From positions 352,859 through 416,858 of the forward strand of contig SMSO01000006.1 of assembly GCA_004764695.1 (NCBI GenBank): 64,000 nucleotides of DNA, given 5' to 3'. The position numbers were made by a program, and so were the translations under genes. Position 1 is the first letter of the stretch; each line of letters opens with the position of its first letter. The DNA comes from Schizochytrium sp. TIO01. Taxonomy: Eukaryota; Sar; Bigyra; Thraustochytrida; Thraustochytriidae. Shown here piece after piece: positions 1-10,266 of the stretch. Below the pieces are notes generated by a model, which worked only from the letters and a program-made list of their open reading frames with translations, had not been told where the DNA came from and searched no databases.

Positions 1-1036
1 AAGAGACATAGACATGAACGAAGCATTCCCGGTCCTGAGCAAGTGAGTACTACGAACAAGAGCTGGAAAAACGAGAGACGAATGTAATGCAGGCCATTGA
101 AAATGTTTTACAACATGTAAATGCAATTCAACGTAATGTAGTGCAATTCAGTATGATACCATACAATGCAATGCAATGCAATGCAAGACTGACCTGAAGG
201 CCTTGAGCAAAAGAACGTACTGCAGGAACCACGGCGAACTTCTGGCTTCGATGCAACTCTGTTTGCCCGCTTCTGTGTGGTCCATACATTCAGCTGCCGC
301 AATCTTCGCTCGAGCTACGCGACCTTTGGTATGCGAGCACCACGTTGACCTACAATCAATCTTGAGTTTTGGGAATCAATAAATTGCGTTGATAAATTCA
401 TAATCTTTGAACAAATTCGTGAGCGGCCCAAGAAAGCGGAAGAAATGAGAAGAAATGAGTGTAATACATGGGCCTATGCAATAAGCTAGAAGAGCATAAG
501 GCTGGCAGCCAGTAACAGTGGATAGGACAGGGATAGGATCACTGGCACGTCCTTAGACATCTTCAGAACAAGAGTGGCTTAGAAACCATAAAAGCTGGTC
601 GGTTTTATCTAAAACTGTGCAGCTGCTAGCTCCTGGGCCAGCAGAGCAGCTGCAAAATCGTATGCTGCAGCTAACACATCCCTCTGCGGCCATCGAACAA
701 AGAATTGCGTATAGTTAGTTTCCTGACTTCCAAAGGTTCTTATTATGGTAAGGATGGCTGTTTGTTTTGCTAGAATCAATGAAGTGAAATAACTACAAGT
801 GAACAATAGGCCCAACAAGTGAAGTATTTTTCGAATATAGAAGTCTACCTACATGAGCAAAGTAGAGCAAACTCAGGGAAGTGAAACAAATATGAAAAGT
901 CAAGCAAGCCAAAAGTAAATGAAAAGCACTGCAGACTTGCAACGCGTCCGCAGCGTCGCTGCCCAACCCTCTGCTTCTCCTCTCGCCGTTTGTGCGAGCT
1001 TATAGCCACCAATTTAGTCAGTCGGCGTCAGGAGCA
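1..1036. other. intergenic, no supported gene
   Basis: No convincing coding sequence lies upstream of COX15. The stretch has a short pentanucleotide tract (GCAAT type) at about 164-185. A short ATG-led segment at 14-42 is followed by a GTGAGT donor-like site at 43; it could be the end of an exon, but nothing recognisable follows. The last 60 bases before the COX15 ATG are pyrimidine-rich (CTCTGCTTCTCCTCTC) and may hold its transcription start. Confidence 0.5.
164..185. repeat. GCAAT pentanucleotide microsatellite
   Basis: About four to five perfect copies of a CAATG/GCAAT unit, following looser matches to the same unit at 121-160. Confidence 0.8.
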
Positions 1037-2293
1037 ATGCTAGCAGCTCTTGCCACGCGGCGTCTGGCCCCTGGCCTTCGCCCGCGTCCCGGCGCAGCCT
1101 CACTTGCAGCGGCCTCAATGCGGCGGCTGGCAGCAGCGCCGAGGACCCTCGCGGTGACGGCGACGCCCGCAGCAAAAACTGTGAGCCCACCCTTGGGAAC
1201 AAGCGGTGTGAACTCAACCGTCATGCGCGACCGTGGGGTAGGATATTGGCTTTTGGGCACATCTGCGGCAGTCTTCGGCATGGTGGTCTTGGGCGGCGTA
1301 ACTCGGTTGACAAGGTCCGGACTGTCCATGGTAGACTGGCGGCCCCAGGGATCTATGTTGCCGAAAGATGATGCTGCTTGGACTATTGAGTTTGAGAAGT
1401 ACAAACAGTTCCCGGAGTACAAGCGTATGAACCAGGGCATGACGCTCGAGGAGTTCAAGTACATTTACTTTATGGAATGGTTTCACCGCATGTGGGGCCG
1501 TGGCCTTGGTGTAGTCTTCGGACTGCCGTTTATGTACTTCATGGCCCGCGGTCGTATCCAGAAGTTGCCCGGAATGACTCCTAAGCTCTTTGGTCTGCTG
1601 GCTCTCGGTGGCGGCCAGGGTCTCGTGGGTTGGTGGATGGTTAAGAGTGGCCTTGAGGAGCCCGCCCATGACTGGAAGGAGCCCCGCGTGAGCCCATACC
1701 GCCTGGCAGCTCACTTGACTGTGGCTCTGGGTGTTTTCACTGGCCTTGTGTGGACTGGACTCACTGCTCTCAACCCCCAGCCCCTCTTGGCCACTGCTGT
1801 GGACCCGAAGATCCTCAAGTTCCGCAAGTGGGGCGCTGGAGTCCTCGCGCTCGTTGGTGTGACTTTCGTCTCGGGCGCCTTTGTCGCTGGAAACGATGCT
1901 GGACGCGCTTACAATGATTGGCCACTCTACGCTGGAGACTGGATCCCCAAGGAAATTTGGGACAACACCCTCGAGCCGGCCTGGCGCAACATCTTTGAGA
2001 ACACCGGTACCGTCCAATTTGACCACCGTAACCTCGCCTACACCACATTCCTCTCCACTATGGCTCTCTTCCATATCGCACGTCGCCAGGCTAACTGGAA
2101 GCTTCTCAGCCCTTCTATGAAGAACGGCTACCGTGCTATGGTGATCGTTGTAACTTGCCAGGTCCTCCTCGGTATCTCCACACTCATGATGTTTGTCCCT
2201 GTCTCTCTTGGCTCTGCTCACCAGGCTGGTGCTCTTACCTTGTGGACTGCGATGCTCTACTCTCAGCACTCTCTCAGGTATTTGCGTCTTTAA
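1037..2293 (+). CDS. COX15: heme A synthase COX15 (mitochondrial)
   Basis: Heme A synthase converts heme O to heme A for cytochrome c oxidase in the mitochondrial inner membrane. The 418-residue product matches the usual COX15 length. The first about 45 residues are rich in Arg and Ala with no acidic residue, a typical mitochondrial presequence. A hydrophobic core with about eight membrane segments follows. Four family histidines, the expected heme ligands, are visible at about residues 150 (EWFHRMWGR), 226 (YRLAAHL), 330 (FDHRNLAY) and 395 (SAHQAG). The reading frame extends upstream only through a GTG, so the ATG at 1037 was chosen. There is no intron. An AATAAA at 2358-2363, about 65 bases after the stop, could be the polyadenylation signal. 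A long antisense frame in the same DNA is a composition shadow. Confidence 0.95.
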   Translation: MLAALATRRLAPGLRPRPGAASLAAASMRRLAAAPRTLAVTATPAAKTVSPPLGTSGVNSTVMRDRGVGYWLLGTSAAVFGMVVLGGVTRLTRSGLSMVDWRPQGSMLPKDDAAWTIEFEKYKQFPEYKRMNQGMTLEEFKYIYFMEWFHRMWGRGLGVVFGLPFMYFMARGRIQKLPGMTPKLFGLLALGGGQGLVGWWMVKSGLEEPAHDWKEPRVSPYRLAAHLTVALGVFTGLVWTGLTALNPQPLLATAVDPKILKFRKWGAGVLALVGVTFVSGAFVAGNDAGRAYNDWPLYAGDWIPKEIWDNTLEPAWRNIFENTGTVQFDHRNLAYTTFLSTMALFHIARRQANWKLLSPSMKNGYRAMVIVVTCQVLLGISTLMMFVPVSLGSAHQAGALTLWTAMLYSQHSLRYLRL

Positions 2294-3472
2294 AAAGCTT
2301 TGCGCCTTTACCTAATTTCGAATAGGACAAGCTTGATGAATGTCAGGCTAACAAGAGAATAAACCCTCATCATTCTCATGTCTGGCACCATCGTATCTTC
2401 CTTTTCTTTCTTGTGCAACCGTAAATGATATGACCTTACCATACACAAGATATCAATCGACAAATATTACAACATCAAACAAAGTCAAAGAGTTGTCAAC
2501 CAGTCACATCATTCCCAGCGAATGTGACAGCACTTTTAATTCAAAAATCACCTCACATCATTGCTCTAAACTTCGATGCGCGTAGTGATGGCCTCGCGTA
2601 TAGCTACCCTAGTCCTTGCTTGCACATGTTAGTTTACAAATCAATCATAAATCATGCCTTTGTCTGTCACACAGCATCCATCGTACTTGTTTCCCTTGTC
2701 TAACGTCAGAAAAGGTAACCGACGCGAGTCGTAATCTCGCACGAGTTGACAGTACTACCTACCGACGTTGCTCTGCTGCGAGAAATTTGATCATTTCGTT
2801 TTACATCACCAAATGTCGAATTTCCCAAACTTGTATCTGGAATATGGTAGGTTTGACGAGTCCATATCTTGTCCAACACCGTCAACGGCTTCAATATGTA
2901 GCGATATAGCATTCGATTATTTTCACATTTTGACCCGGGCAGCTTATCTTCCATGAACGTTGTGGTTCGCTACATTGCTTCGCTTGAAGTTGCACAACTT
3001 GATCTCATCTTTTTCTAAAACGAAGAAGATTGAGAAAGTCGGACTTGCCACCTTTTGCACTGCTCTAATGATAGTTAGTGTAGTCTTACTTTTATACTGC
3101 CCGAGCGGGAGCATTTGACATTCGTTTCGTGCTGGCCTGAGTACGGTGCCTACTACCACCAGCCCACTCGCTTTGTGGGGCGGCTTGATTCAAGGTATAA
3201 CTTTTAAAATGAATCGAGGCTCCTACGAATCCTTTATCTTGCAATTCTATAAGTAGATAACTAGCCTCTTCCTACTGTTTCTAAGTAATTTAGATTTTAG
3301 ACGATTGTGAAGAATCATGATCACATCAGTCTAGGCTAGGCATTTGCTGACTTCAAACCTCATTCGTTCGAACAGCGTTCACTGTAGGCGCTTTCGCGGT
3401 AGCGAACACCCCGCCGAAGTCAAATTCTCTTTGCATCAGTTTAAAAACACAGTCTGTCACAAGAGAGACGAG
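2294..3472. other. intergenic between COX15 and MTR kinase fusion
   Basis: About 1.2 kb with only short, unconvincing frames. It should contain the COX15 3' end (AATAAA at 2358) and the promoter of the next gene. No other structure was seen. Confidence 0.5.
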
Positions 3473-5617
3473 ATGAGCTTAGCAGAGGTTCTCGAGCAGT
3501 GGCCTGAGGATGTTATGGGCGCAGTGCCTACAGCTGGGAGCTTGCCAGAAGGATTCCAGGCCCTCAGCGAGGACTCTGTCGAGTCTTTCTTGGTCGCAAG
3601 GCATGCAAATCTTGTCGCAGACTTCCTTGGAGGCTTGGTAACGAGTGTGCGGGAAATCTCAGATGGGAACCTGAACCATGTTTTTGAGGTAACAGGCAAG
3701 GATGGGAAACGTATTTGTGTCAAACAGGCGCTTCCGTTCATGCGGATGAACGAGGATATTAAGATGGCAGCCCAGCGCATCTACTTTGAGAACGCCTCCC
3801 TGCGTATATTCAGCCACGTCGCAGCCGAAGAGAGAACAAAAATTGTTCCTGATATTTACGCTTTTGACAAAGACATGATGGTGGTGATCATGGAATTCGT
3901 TGCACCACACCAGGTGCTTCGATCCTTGCTTGTAAACGGGTTTGAAACAAAAGGCCTTGGTTCGGCTGTTGGTAGATCGCTAGCTAGGATTTTGTTCGCC
4001 ACCTCAATATATGGTCTCGAGGGACCGCACCGCCGACGATTAATGAATTATTTTGCGCAAAACAACGACCTCTGTGTTGCAACTGAAGAAGCCGTATTCA
4101 CTTCTCCTCTGGTTGACAAACCTAGTTTCACCAGTCGGTGGACCTCTCCTGCCCTTGATGAAATTGTCACAGAGCTACGCGCAGATAAGGAAGTTCTCCT
4201 CGCTGTGGCGGACCTCAAGACAAAGTTCAGCTCTCAGGCAGACTGTCTTCTTCATGGCGATACCCATACAGGGTCTATTCTTGCAAATCCAGAATCGCAA
4301 GACCTTGCAGAGGCTGGTGGGTCTGTTCTGTTCATTGATTCAGAATTCACCCTCATGGGACCCATTGCTTTTGACGTAGGTTCGTTCATGGGAAATTTAG
4401 TGATTTCTGCGTGCGCTCGCCGCTCAGTATACCCTTTAACTGAACTACAAGAATTCTGGCAAGCCTTTGCACAGACTTTCAAGGATATGTGGACTCGATC
4501 AAGAAAAGAATTTCTTGCATCTCTCGAGAATTCTCCTGAAAGACTCGAGACAGGGCGCATCAGTGTATATTTTAGAAAAGAAGTTGATGTAGATGCTTCG
4601 CAAGCTCTCAAAACCTTCTTCCGTGACCTTTGGTTTGATGCTGTAGGCTTCGCAGCTGTTGAACTGATTCGCCGTACAATAGGTGTGGCCCATGTAGAAG
4701 ACTTTGAATCAATTAGAGACATTGAAGAACGAGCTTATTCCGAATCGACTGCATTGAAGATTGCACAAACACTTTTGCATGATCGACGAAGTGAACAACA
4801 GATAAAAAATCCTGAGGACCTTTTAGCACTCTGCAAATTGAAGCTTGGCCTCCAACCTGCTGTTGTGACCAAAACTGCAACAATTTTTCTTGTTGCCCGG
4901 CTTCCGCGTCTCGGAAGTTGCAAGACTCGACTGGCGAGCACGATTGGAAATGAAGCAGCGCTTGATTTTGCGCAGGCGTGCATTGGAGATCTGATCGAAA
5001 GTCTTGGAGACTCAGCTCTCGAGGAATCTCTGCAAGCTAACATACAAAGAGTCATACTTTTTAGTCCCGGAGAAGATAAACAGGACTACCGTACTTGGCT
5101 CGATGCTGCTTTCCCAAAGCATGGCCCACGCTGGGAGCTACAGTCAATGTCAACACAACAAGGAGAACCAGACGTACGTCTTGGTAAACTAGGAAACGCC
5201 TTAGGAGGGTCACTTCAGAGGTGTCACTCAGATGCTGTTGCATTTATTGGAATGGACACTCCAAACCTTGGTATCAATGAGCTATCTAAGGCTCTTGCTA
5301 TTCCCCTCGCTGAACCCTCCAAGGCTTTTCTCTCACCTGCTCTCGATGGAGGCTATGTACTTTTGGCACTACCTGGGCATTGTGGCAAGGAAGCTTTCTG
5401 GGACGTTGCATGGTCAACTGGAGCTGCATTTGCTACGCAGCTCAATGCACTAACGGAATGCGGGCTTCGAGTTACGATAGGAAAAAAAGTTTTTCGTGAT
5501 GTAGATGAGGAAGATGACTATCTGGCTCTTGCGAAAGATCTCAAAGAGAACCAGACCTATTCTTGTGAACGTTTGCGAAATCACTTCACCAGTCATTGCA
5601 CAAGTATCAGTTCGTGA
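3473..5617 (+). CDS. methylthioribose kinase fused to a DUF2064 glycosyltransferase-like domain
   Basis: A 714-residue two-domain protein. Residues about 1-455 match methylthioribose kinase (MtnK), which phosphorylates 5-methylthioribose to the 1-phosphate in methionine salvage. The kinase catalytic loop HGDTHTGSI lies at about 261, and a DSEFTLMGPIAFD stretch at about 287 corresponds to the family metal-binding motif. Residues about 470-705 match the DUF2064 (TIGR04282, GT-A fold) transferase family: VARLPRLGSCKTRL near 472, then IGMDTPNL, PALDGGYVLL and a late FRDVDEEDDY. The substrate of that family is not settled. The frame extends upstream only through a TTG and other codons, so the ATG at 3473 (MSLAEVLEQW) is the likely start. 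Both domains keep their key motifs, so the fusion looks functional. No intron is present. The kinase call is firm; the role of the second domain is unknown. Confidence 0.88.
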   Translation: MSLAEVLEQWPEDVMGAVPTAGSLPEGFQALSEDSVESFLVARHANLVADFLGGLVTSVREISDGNLNHVFEVTGKDGKRICVKQALPFMRMNEDIKMAAQRIYFENASLRIFSHVAAEERTKIVPDIYAFDKDMMVVIMEFVAPHQVLRSLLVNGFETKGLGSAVGRSLARILFATSIYGLEGPHRRRLMNYFAQNNDLCVATEEAVFTSPLVDKPSFTSRWTSPALDEIVTELRADKEVLLAVADLKTKFSSQADCLLHGDTHTGSILANPESQDLAEAGGSVLFIDSEFTLMGPIAFDVGSFMGNLVISACARRSVYPLTELQEFWQAFAQTFKDMWTRSRKEFLASLENSPERLETGRISVYFRKEVDVDASQALKTFFRDLWFDAVGFAAVELIRRTIGVAHVEDFESIRDIEERAYSESTALKIAQTLLHDRRSEQQIKNPEDLLALCKLKLGLQPAVVTKTATIFLVARLPRLGSCKTRLASTIGNEAALDFAQACIGDLIESLGDSALEESLQANIQRVILFSPGEDKQDYRTWLDAAFPKHGPRWELQSMSTQQGEPDVRLGKLGNALGGSLQRCHSDAVAFIGMDTPNLGINELSKALAIPLAEPSKAFLSPALDGGYVLLALPGHCGKEAFWDVAWSTGAAFATQLNALTECGLRVTIGKKVFRDVDEEDDYLALAKDLKENQTYSCERLRNHFTSHCTSISS

Positions 5618-6561
5618 TGCGAGCCCTGTCTTTACAAGGAATACATAAGCTGTATCTTACCTCACCACGTACAACCTCGTCTCAAAGAAAAGTTAAATCT
5701 AAAATGTAGGAAACATAACAGATCATCAACGGTTTGCGTTTCAAGTAGCTTGGGAAAGAGTTAAGATAGAATGAAGAAACAACTAAACATTGGCAACAAG
5801 TAGAGAGCAATAATACTCCTATTCTCAAATCAGGCCGAAGCTTAGGCCTTTAAATCATAATAACAATATTATTGTTCTCTTTTTTATTCTGTTTTTTAAA
5901 TGACACAGGTCAATAACTACATTATCGTCAGGCTAATACGTGAGACATGACGATCAACTCGAGGTGATTTTGGCTTTAATGCTACTTATCATCCTCTTGC
6001 TTCTGTGCAGGAGCAGTCATGAACCAAAAAACAAAGCATAGCATGGGATGAATTGCAAAGAAGAAGGCTGGACCAAGAAGCGACTACCTCAAGAGCCTCT
6101 GATAAAAATGATCATGAGACAGTTTGACGGAATGGTTTCCAAAGTAAAGAACCACGAAGTATATGAAAGTGGAAGAGAAAGCTTATGCAAACCACTGTTA
6201 GCAATGGTTTTATTATTGCAATCGACGGCAAGAATAACCGATTTTAAAAGAAAACAATCAAAAGACAAAATATTAAAATAACTACAACAACAGAAACAGT
6301 GATTGACGGGCGCAGCCATACCAATACACACTAGAGACAGTACAACCACTTAAACACAGACAGTGTGTTGAACATGTTTTGTTTGCTGAAACCTTGCAAT
6401 TGTGGGCTGGAGTAGAAGAATATAAGCATTTCCTCGAAGCTCAAGTAACAATTCTATCATACAAAAACAAATTTTAGGATTCCATGACACAGAACAACTG
6501 TGTATAATCAATAGACAATAGACCCGTTCCATAAGTTTTGCTGCCTGCAAGAGTTGACAGA
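5618..6561. other. convergent intergenic region
   Basis: AT-rich stretch between the convergent kinase fusion and flippase genes. It holds the two 3' ends; no gene was seen. Confidence 0.5.
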
Positions 6562-9500
6562 TTATACATTTGCCTCTGATCCAGTGCGAGCGAGAGCATC
6601 GGGGTGAGTAGAAACATCGGGGTGAGTGGATGCATCCTTCTTGTTGTATTTGCAAGCTTCAGCATAAATCTGCATAGAATCAGGCATAAAAAGCTGTGTG
6701 TAGTTCTTGAGAACGAGTTGCGGCAAAACAGAGGCAAAAATGGCTAGGAAAGAAGTGAGCCAGAAAAACCAAGTTGGGCCTATATAAAAAAGAATGTAGC
6801 CATTATCAGTCTGCGCAGGGCTGAAACTCGCGTTAATGTAAACGTGCGCGAGCCCAAAGATTGCCAGAATAAAGATTGCAAATCCGATGAAAGACAAAAC
6901 TACGTGGCACCATGTAAATGCATGAAAACGCAACATCAATGATACCATAATGCTCATGACAATTACAAAAGTAACCGCTGTTCCCTCACTCCATAAATCA
7001 GCAGCAATGCCATTCCTATTCCATGTCATACCAAACGCAAAGCCAGCGACCATTGACCAGGCTGCCATCCAGACAGCTTGGCAGGTCTCGACAAAAAATT
7101 CCCGAAGTCCGAAGTCCACATTGTAAGGGTCATAAAACTCAGGGTGACTCACCAGCGCATCCACAGGAAGCTTACGATCAAACATAGCAATGGCCATGAG
7201 AAATGGAGATGTCATAACTGCGTTGAAAAATGTTAACACATAATTTACCTCGATGGTTTGTCCCGAGTACGCACTGACAAAACCATAGGCAATCTGTGGC
7301 AAATTAAAGGCAATATTAACTCCTAGAGAAGCACGTGCCGCATTGACAATTCGCAGCCTTGCGCCAGCGCCATGTACAAACAAAAGACGTTTGAGATCTG
7401 CAAATTTATGAATCGCAAAGTCTGAGGCATTTACAGCCTGAGAGCCCTCCTTACCGAAAATGCCAACGCCAACATCAGCCTCACGAATCATGGACACATC
7501 ATTAGCACCATCACCAATTGATAGTGTAATCTTATTAAAATTCGCACGCACCAGTTTTGTCACGGAGGCTTTTTGATGAGGAGTCATACGTGTGCATACC
7601 GTAGTATAGCACTTATTCATGACAAGAGCGAGAAGTTTGGAGAGTTCAGGGTCACGAAGGCAGATGCGCAGGCACTCGCCAGAGAGAACAAGCGCATCGA
7701 GACCTGTTGAGCGTTTGCTTGTCTGGCTCTCTAGTGTACTCAGATCATTTGCAGTGTTTTGGTCGTCATCGGAAACACCACTAGGATGGCCTACAGGGTT
7801 CGAGAGCAATGCGTTTTCCAAGTCCACCCGGATCGTCGATTCGAGGGAGTCTGTGATAATATGAAACGTGCTTCCTGGCCTAAATAGACCACACGTGGTG
7901 CAGATGCTCATTGCTGTTTCAGTCTTATCACCAGTCAAAACAGCCACCTGAATGCCGGCCTTGATGAGACTTTGCAGAGCGTCTTCAACACCTTCTGACA
8001 GTTTATCTTCGACACCTGTGCATCCCACAGGGCGCAACATACCTTCAAGTAGCTCAAACGCAGTGCCAATCTGTTCATCACGAGATGTCATAGAGACCTG
8101 GGCTTCCTGATATTCACTTTCGAACTGCAAAAATAGTTCACTTGTCACGTCAATTTCGCTGGAACCCATGACCAATGTGCGCAAACCCAATTTTGAGAGA
8201 TCGTGGACTTGTTTGTTGAGAGACGTAAGGTCGAAGCGCTCTCCAAATAGTTCATTCATAACGTTGTCAGCTCCCTTGTACCAGATGAGAGCCTTTTGGC
8301 TCACAGGTTTTCCTGAAGATATGGACTCTTCCTGAAGTATGATACCCATTCGCTTCCTAGAGGAGTTAAAGGGAAGAAGGGCAAGAATTCTGTATTGGCG
8401 TAGAACACCCTCTGCCTCAAGCTGTAAGCTACCAGGGCTTCGATTTTTTAACACAAAACCCAAGTCTCGCGCAGTCAAAGCTAAGGCGACTTCATCTGGA
8501 GACTCACCGGAATACGTCAGCTCCGGACCCTTAGACCGCCTGTTGGAGTCCTCAGTGACACCCCCAATGTCCTCCTCAAGCTCCACTTCCACAGTGTTGC
8601 ACGCTGCCATGATTTTCACCAAAGTGACAAGGTCTGTATCCTGAGATGCTCGGGAAGCGCTTGCCGGAAGAACACGCTTTTGGGACCCATTTCTGCTCCG
8701 AAGTGCGCCACTATCATCAATCTCATATATGCCCTTGTTCGTGGAGCAATGCGAAAATCTCATTTCGTTGTCTGTCAGTGTACCTGTTTTGTCGCTGAGA
8801 ACATACTCGACGCTCCCAAGCTCCTCAACGAGACTAGTTGTATTCGCAATCGCAGGGCGGTTCAAACCATCCCTGGAATACATGGCCTTATCCCAGTAAA
8901 TGTACAAGCCACCCACTAACTTGCCACCAATTTCAAGGATAACATAGAGGGCCATGGGCACTAAGTAACTCATGAGGATAAACCAGGTCATGAAAGCAAA
9001 GATCCATTCTTTCCCATTGGTACTTGAAGCAATGTCCCAACCGTATTGGTCTCGGAAGAGGGGCATCTTGCTGACCTCAAGACTTGCCATGACAATGCAA
9101 AGAATTGTTTGCACCACGATGATCAGGAGAATAGTGACGTTCATTTTTCTTTCCAGATGGCTAAACTTGAATTGCGGGAGCTGCTGATTCATCCGCAATT
9201 TTGTGGTCTTGCCAGCACCGACAATCACGCCCCAAGCTTGCTTAGTGTTTCGAAGAGTCGCACCACGTAATATCATATTCTCTCGCTGAAGTGCAACGGC
9301 AGAAGAATCATTTGGGTCCTCCGCGTCCATCCGACCGCTGAAAACCTCGAGGTACGGATTCGGGGCATCTGCGGTAATAACTGTTTTCACAGCAGTTAGG
9401 TCCTTCTGAGTGGGTTGCTCACCTCGCTGTAAATCATTCAGAAACGGGCGCAGGTCAACTGCACGGCGGACCTTTAGCCTCGTTTCACCATCGAGGTTAG

Positions 9501-10266
9501 CTGTGTCAACCCAGCACACCGGGCTTCCCGCACTTGATGAGCCTGGTAGGTGCTCCACAGAGAGAACCACGATATCGGCTGGACAGACTTCGTCGCGCCC
9601 GACCGCAATAATTTCACCAACACGAAGCTCTCGACTTTTCACAGTCTCACTGCTGCCATCGCTCGTTAATCGCATCACTTTGGCATTATTGACATGTGCA
9701 TCTGACACGTGCCTCAAATAGTCTTCATAACCCTCCTTGATGGCCACCACGCCAAGAATGAACACAAGCGGGGCTACGGTAATATACACAGGAAATGGTG
9801 AAACATCTGGCACAAATTGCAGCGCCGTGATGAAGATGAAGTACGAGTTGGCTACTCGCCTTGCCTGTTCAAATAGGTTCTTTGGCAAAAATGTGATAAT
9901 GTTATACCTCGAAGTAATAAACAAATTTGCTGGTGATCCAGCGTTGAGCTCTGCGTTATTTAGATGCACCACAAGATCCTCCTCTAGAGGAATCGCCGCA
10001 TTTGGGGCAGAATTTGAATCATCTCCAGTATCCACGCTGTTATTCTGATTTCTCTTCGAAGAAGATGTCCGCAATGATTTGGGGAGGAACTTCTGGAACA
10101 CGCGTGCCCTGCGGAAGCGTCTTGGTAGAGGGTCTTGCCGCACTGGATGCGATGACGACCACCTAACCAGGGAAGGCCGTGATGGCGGCAAGTCGGCCTC
10201 GGTCACAGAGTCCTCGCCCTCTTCCCGAACCACGAATGGCTGCACAGTTCCGCTGCTTCGCGTCAT
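6562..10266 (-). CDS. P4-type phospholipid-transporting ATPase (flippase)
   Basis: A 1234-residue P-type ATPase of the P4 class, which moves phospholipids from the outer to the cytosolic leaflet and usually works with a CDC50 partner. Visible in order: a basic, Ser-rich cytosolic N-terminus (1-100); the FLPKNLFEQARRVANSYF entry to membrane segment 1 (about 127); the actuator loop with DGET (about 259-262); membrane segment 4 with VPMAL (about 435-439); the phosphorylation motif DKTGTLT (Asp about 492); nucleotide-binding GESPDEVAL and KGADNVM; TGDKTETA; GDGANDVSMI; and six C-terminal membrane segments. The usual PISL of segment 4 reads PMAL here. The start is the ATG at 10264-10266. No intron. 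Which lipid is moved cannot be told from the sequence. Confidence 0.95.
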   Translation of the reverse strand: MTRSSGTVQPFVVREEGEDSVTEADLPPSRPSLVRWSSSHPVRQDPLPRRFRRARVFQKFLPKSLRTSSSKRNQNNSVDTGDDSNSAPNAAIPLEEDLVVHLNNAELNAGSPANLFITSRYNIITFLPKNLFEQARRVANSYFIFITALQFVPDVSPFPVYITVAPLVFILGVVAIKEGYEDYLRHVSDAHVNNAKVMRLTSDGSSETVKSRELRVGEIIAVGRDEVCPADIVVLSVEHLPGSSSAGSPVCWVDTANLDGETRLKVRRAVDLRPFLNDLQRGEQPTQKDLTAVKTVITADAPNPYLEVFSGRMDAEDPNDSSAVALQRENMILRGATLRNTKQAWGVIVGAGKTTKLRMNQQLPQFKFSHLERKMNVTILLIIVVQTILCIVMASLEVSKMPLFRDQYGWDIASSTNGKEWIFAFMTWFILMSYLVPMALYVILEIGGKLVGGLYIYWDKAMYSRDGLNRPAIANTTSLVEELGSVEYVLSDKTGTLTDNEMRFSHCSTNKGIYEIDDSGALRSRNGSQKRVLPASASRASQDTDLVTLVKIMAACNTVEVELEEDIGGVTEDSNRRSKGPELTYSGESPDEVALALTARDLGFVLKNRSPGSLQLEAEGVLRQYRILALLPFNSSRKRMGIILQEESISSGKPVSQKALIWYKGADNVMNELFGERFDLTSLNKQVHDLSKLGLRTLVMGSSEIDVTSELFLQFESEYQEAQVSMTSRDEQIGTAFELLEGMLRPVGCTGVEDKLSEGVEDALQSLIKAGIQVAVLTGDKTETAMSICTTCGLFRPGSTFHIITDSLESTIRVDLENALLSNPVGHPSGVSDDDQNTANDLSTLESQTSKRSTGLDALVLSGECLRICLRDPELSKLLALVMNKCYTTVCTRMTPHQKASVTKLVRANFNKITLSIGDGANDVSMIREADVGVGIFGKEGSQAVNASDFAIHKFADLKRLLFVHGAGARLRIVNAARASLGVNIAFNLPQIAYGFVSAYSGQTIEVNYVLTFFNAVMTSPFLMAIAMFDRKLPVDALVSHPEFYDPYNVDFGLREFFVETCQAVWMAAWSMVAGFAFGMTWNRNGIAADLWSEGTAVTFVIVMSIMVSLMLRFHAFTWCHVVLSFIGFAIFILAIFGLAHVYINASFSPAQTDNGYILFYIGPTWFFWLTSFLAIFASVLPQLVLKNYTQLFMPDSMQIYAEACKYNKKDASTHPDVSTHPDALARTGSEANV

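Noticed and set aside
14-48. Short ATG exon followed by GTGAGT
   Set aside because: Too short to support and no second exon could be identified.
1214-2269. 351-codon frame antisense to COX15
   Set aside because: It fully overlaps a strongly conserved gene and its product shows no family features; codon bias of COX15 explains it.
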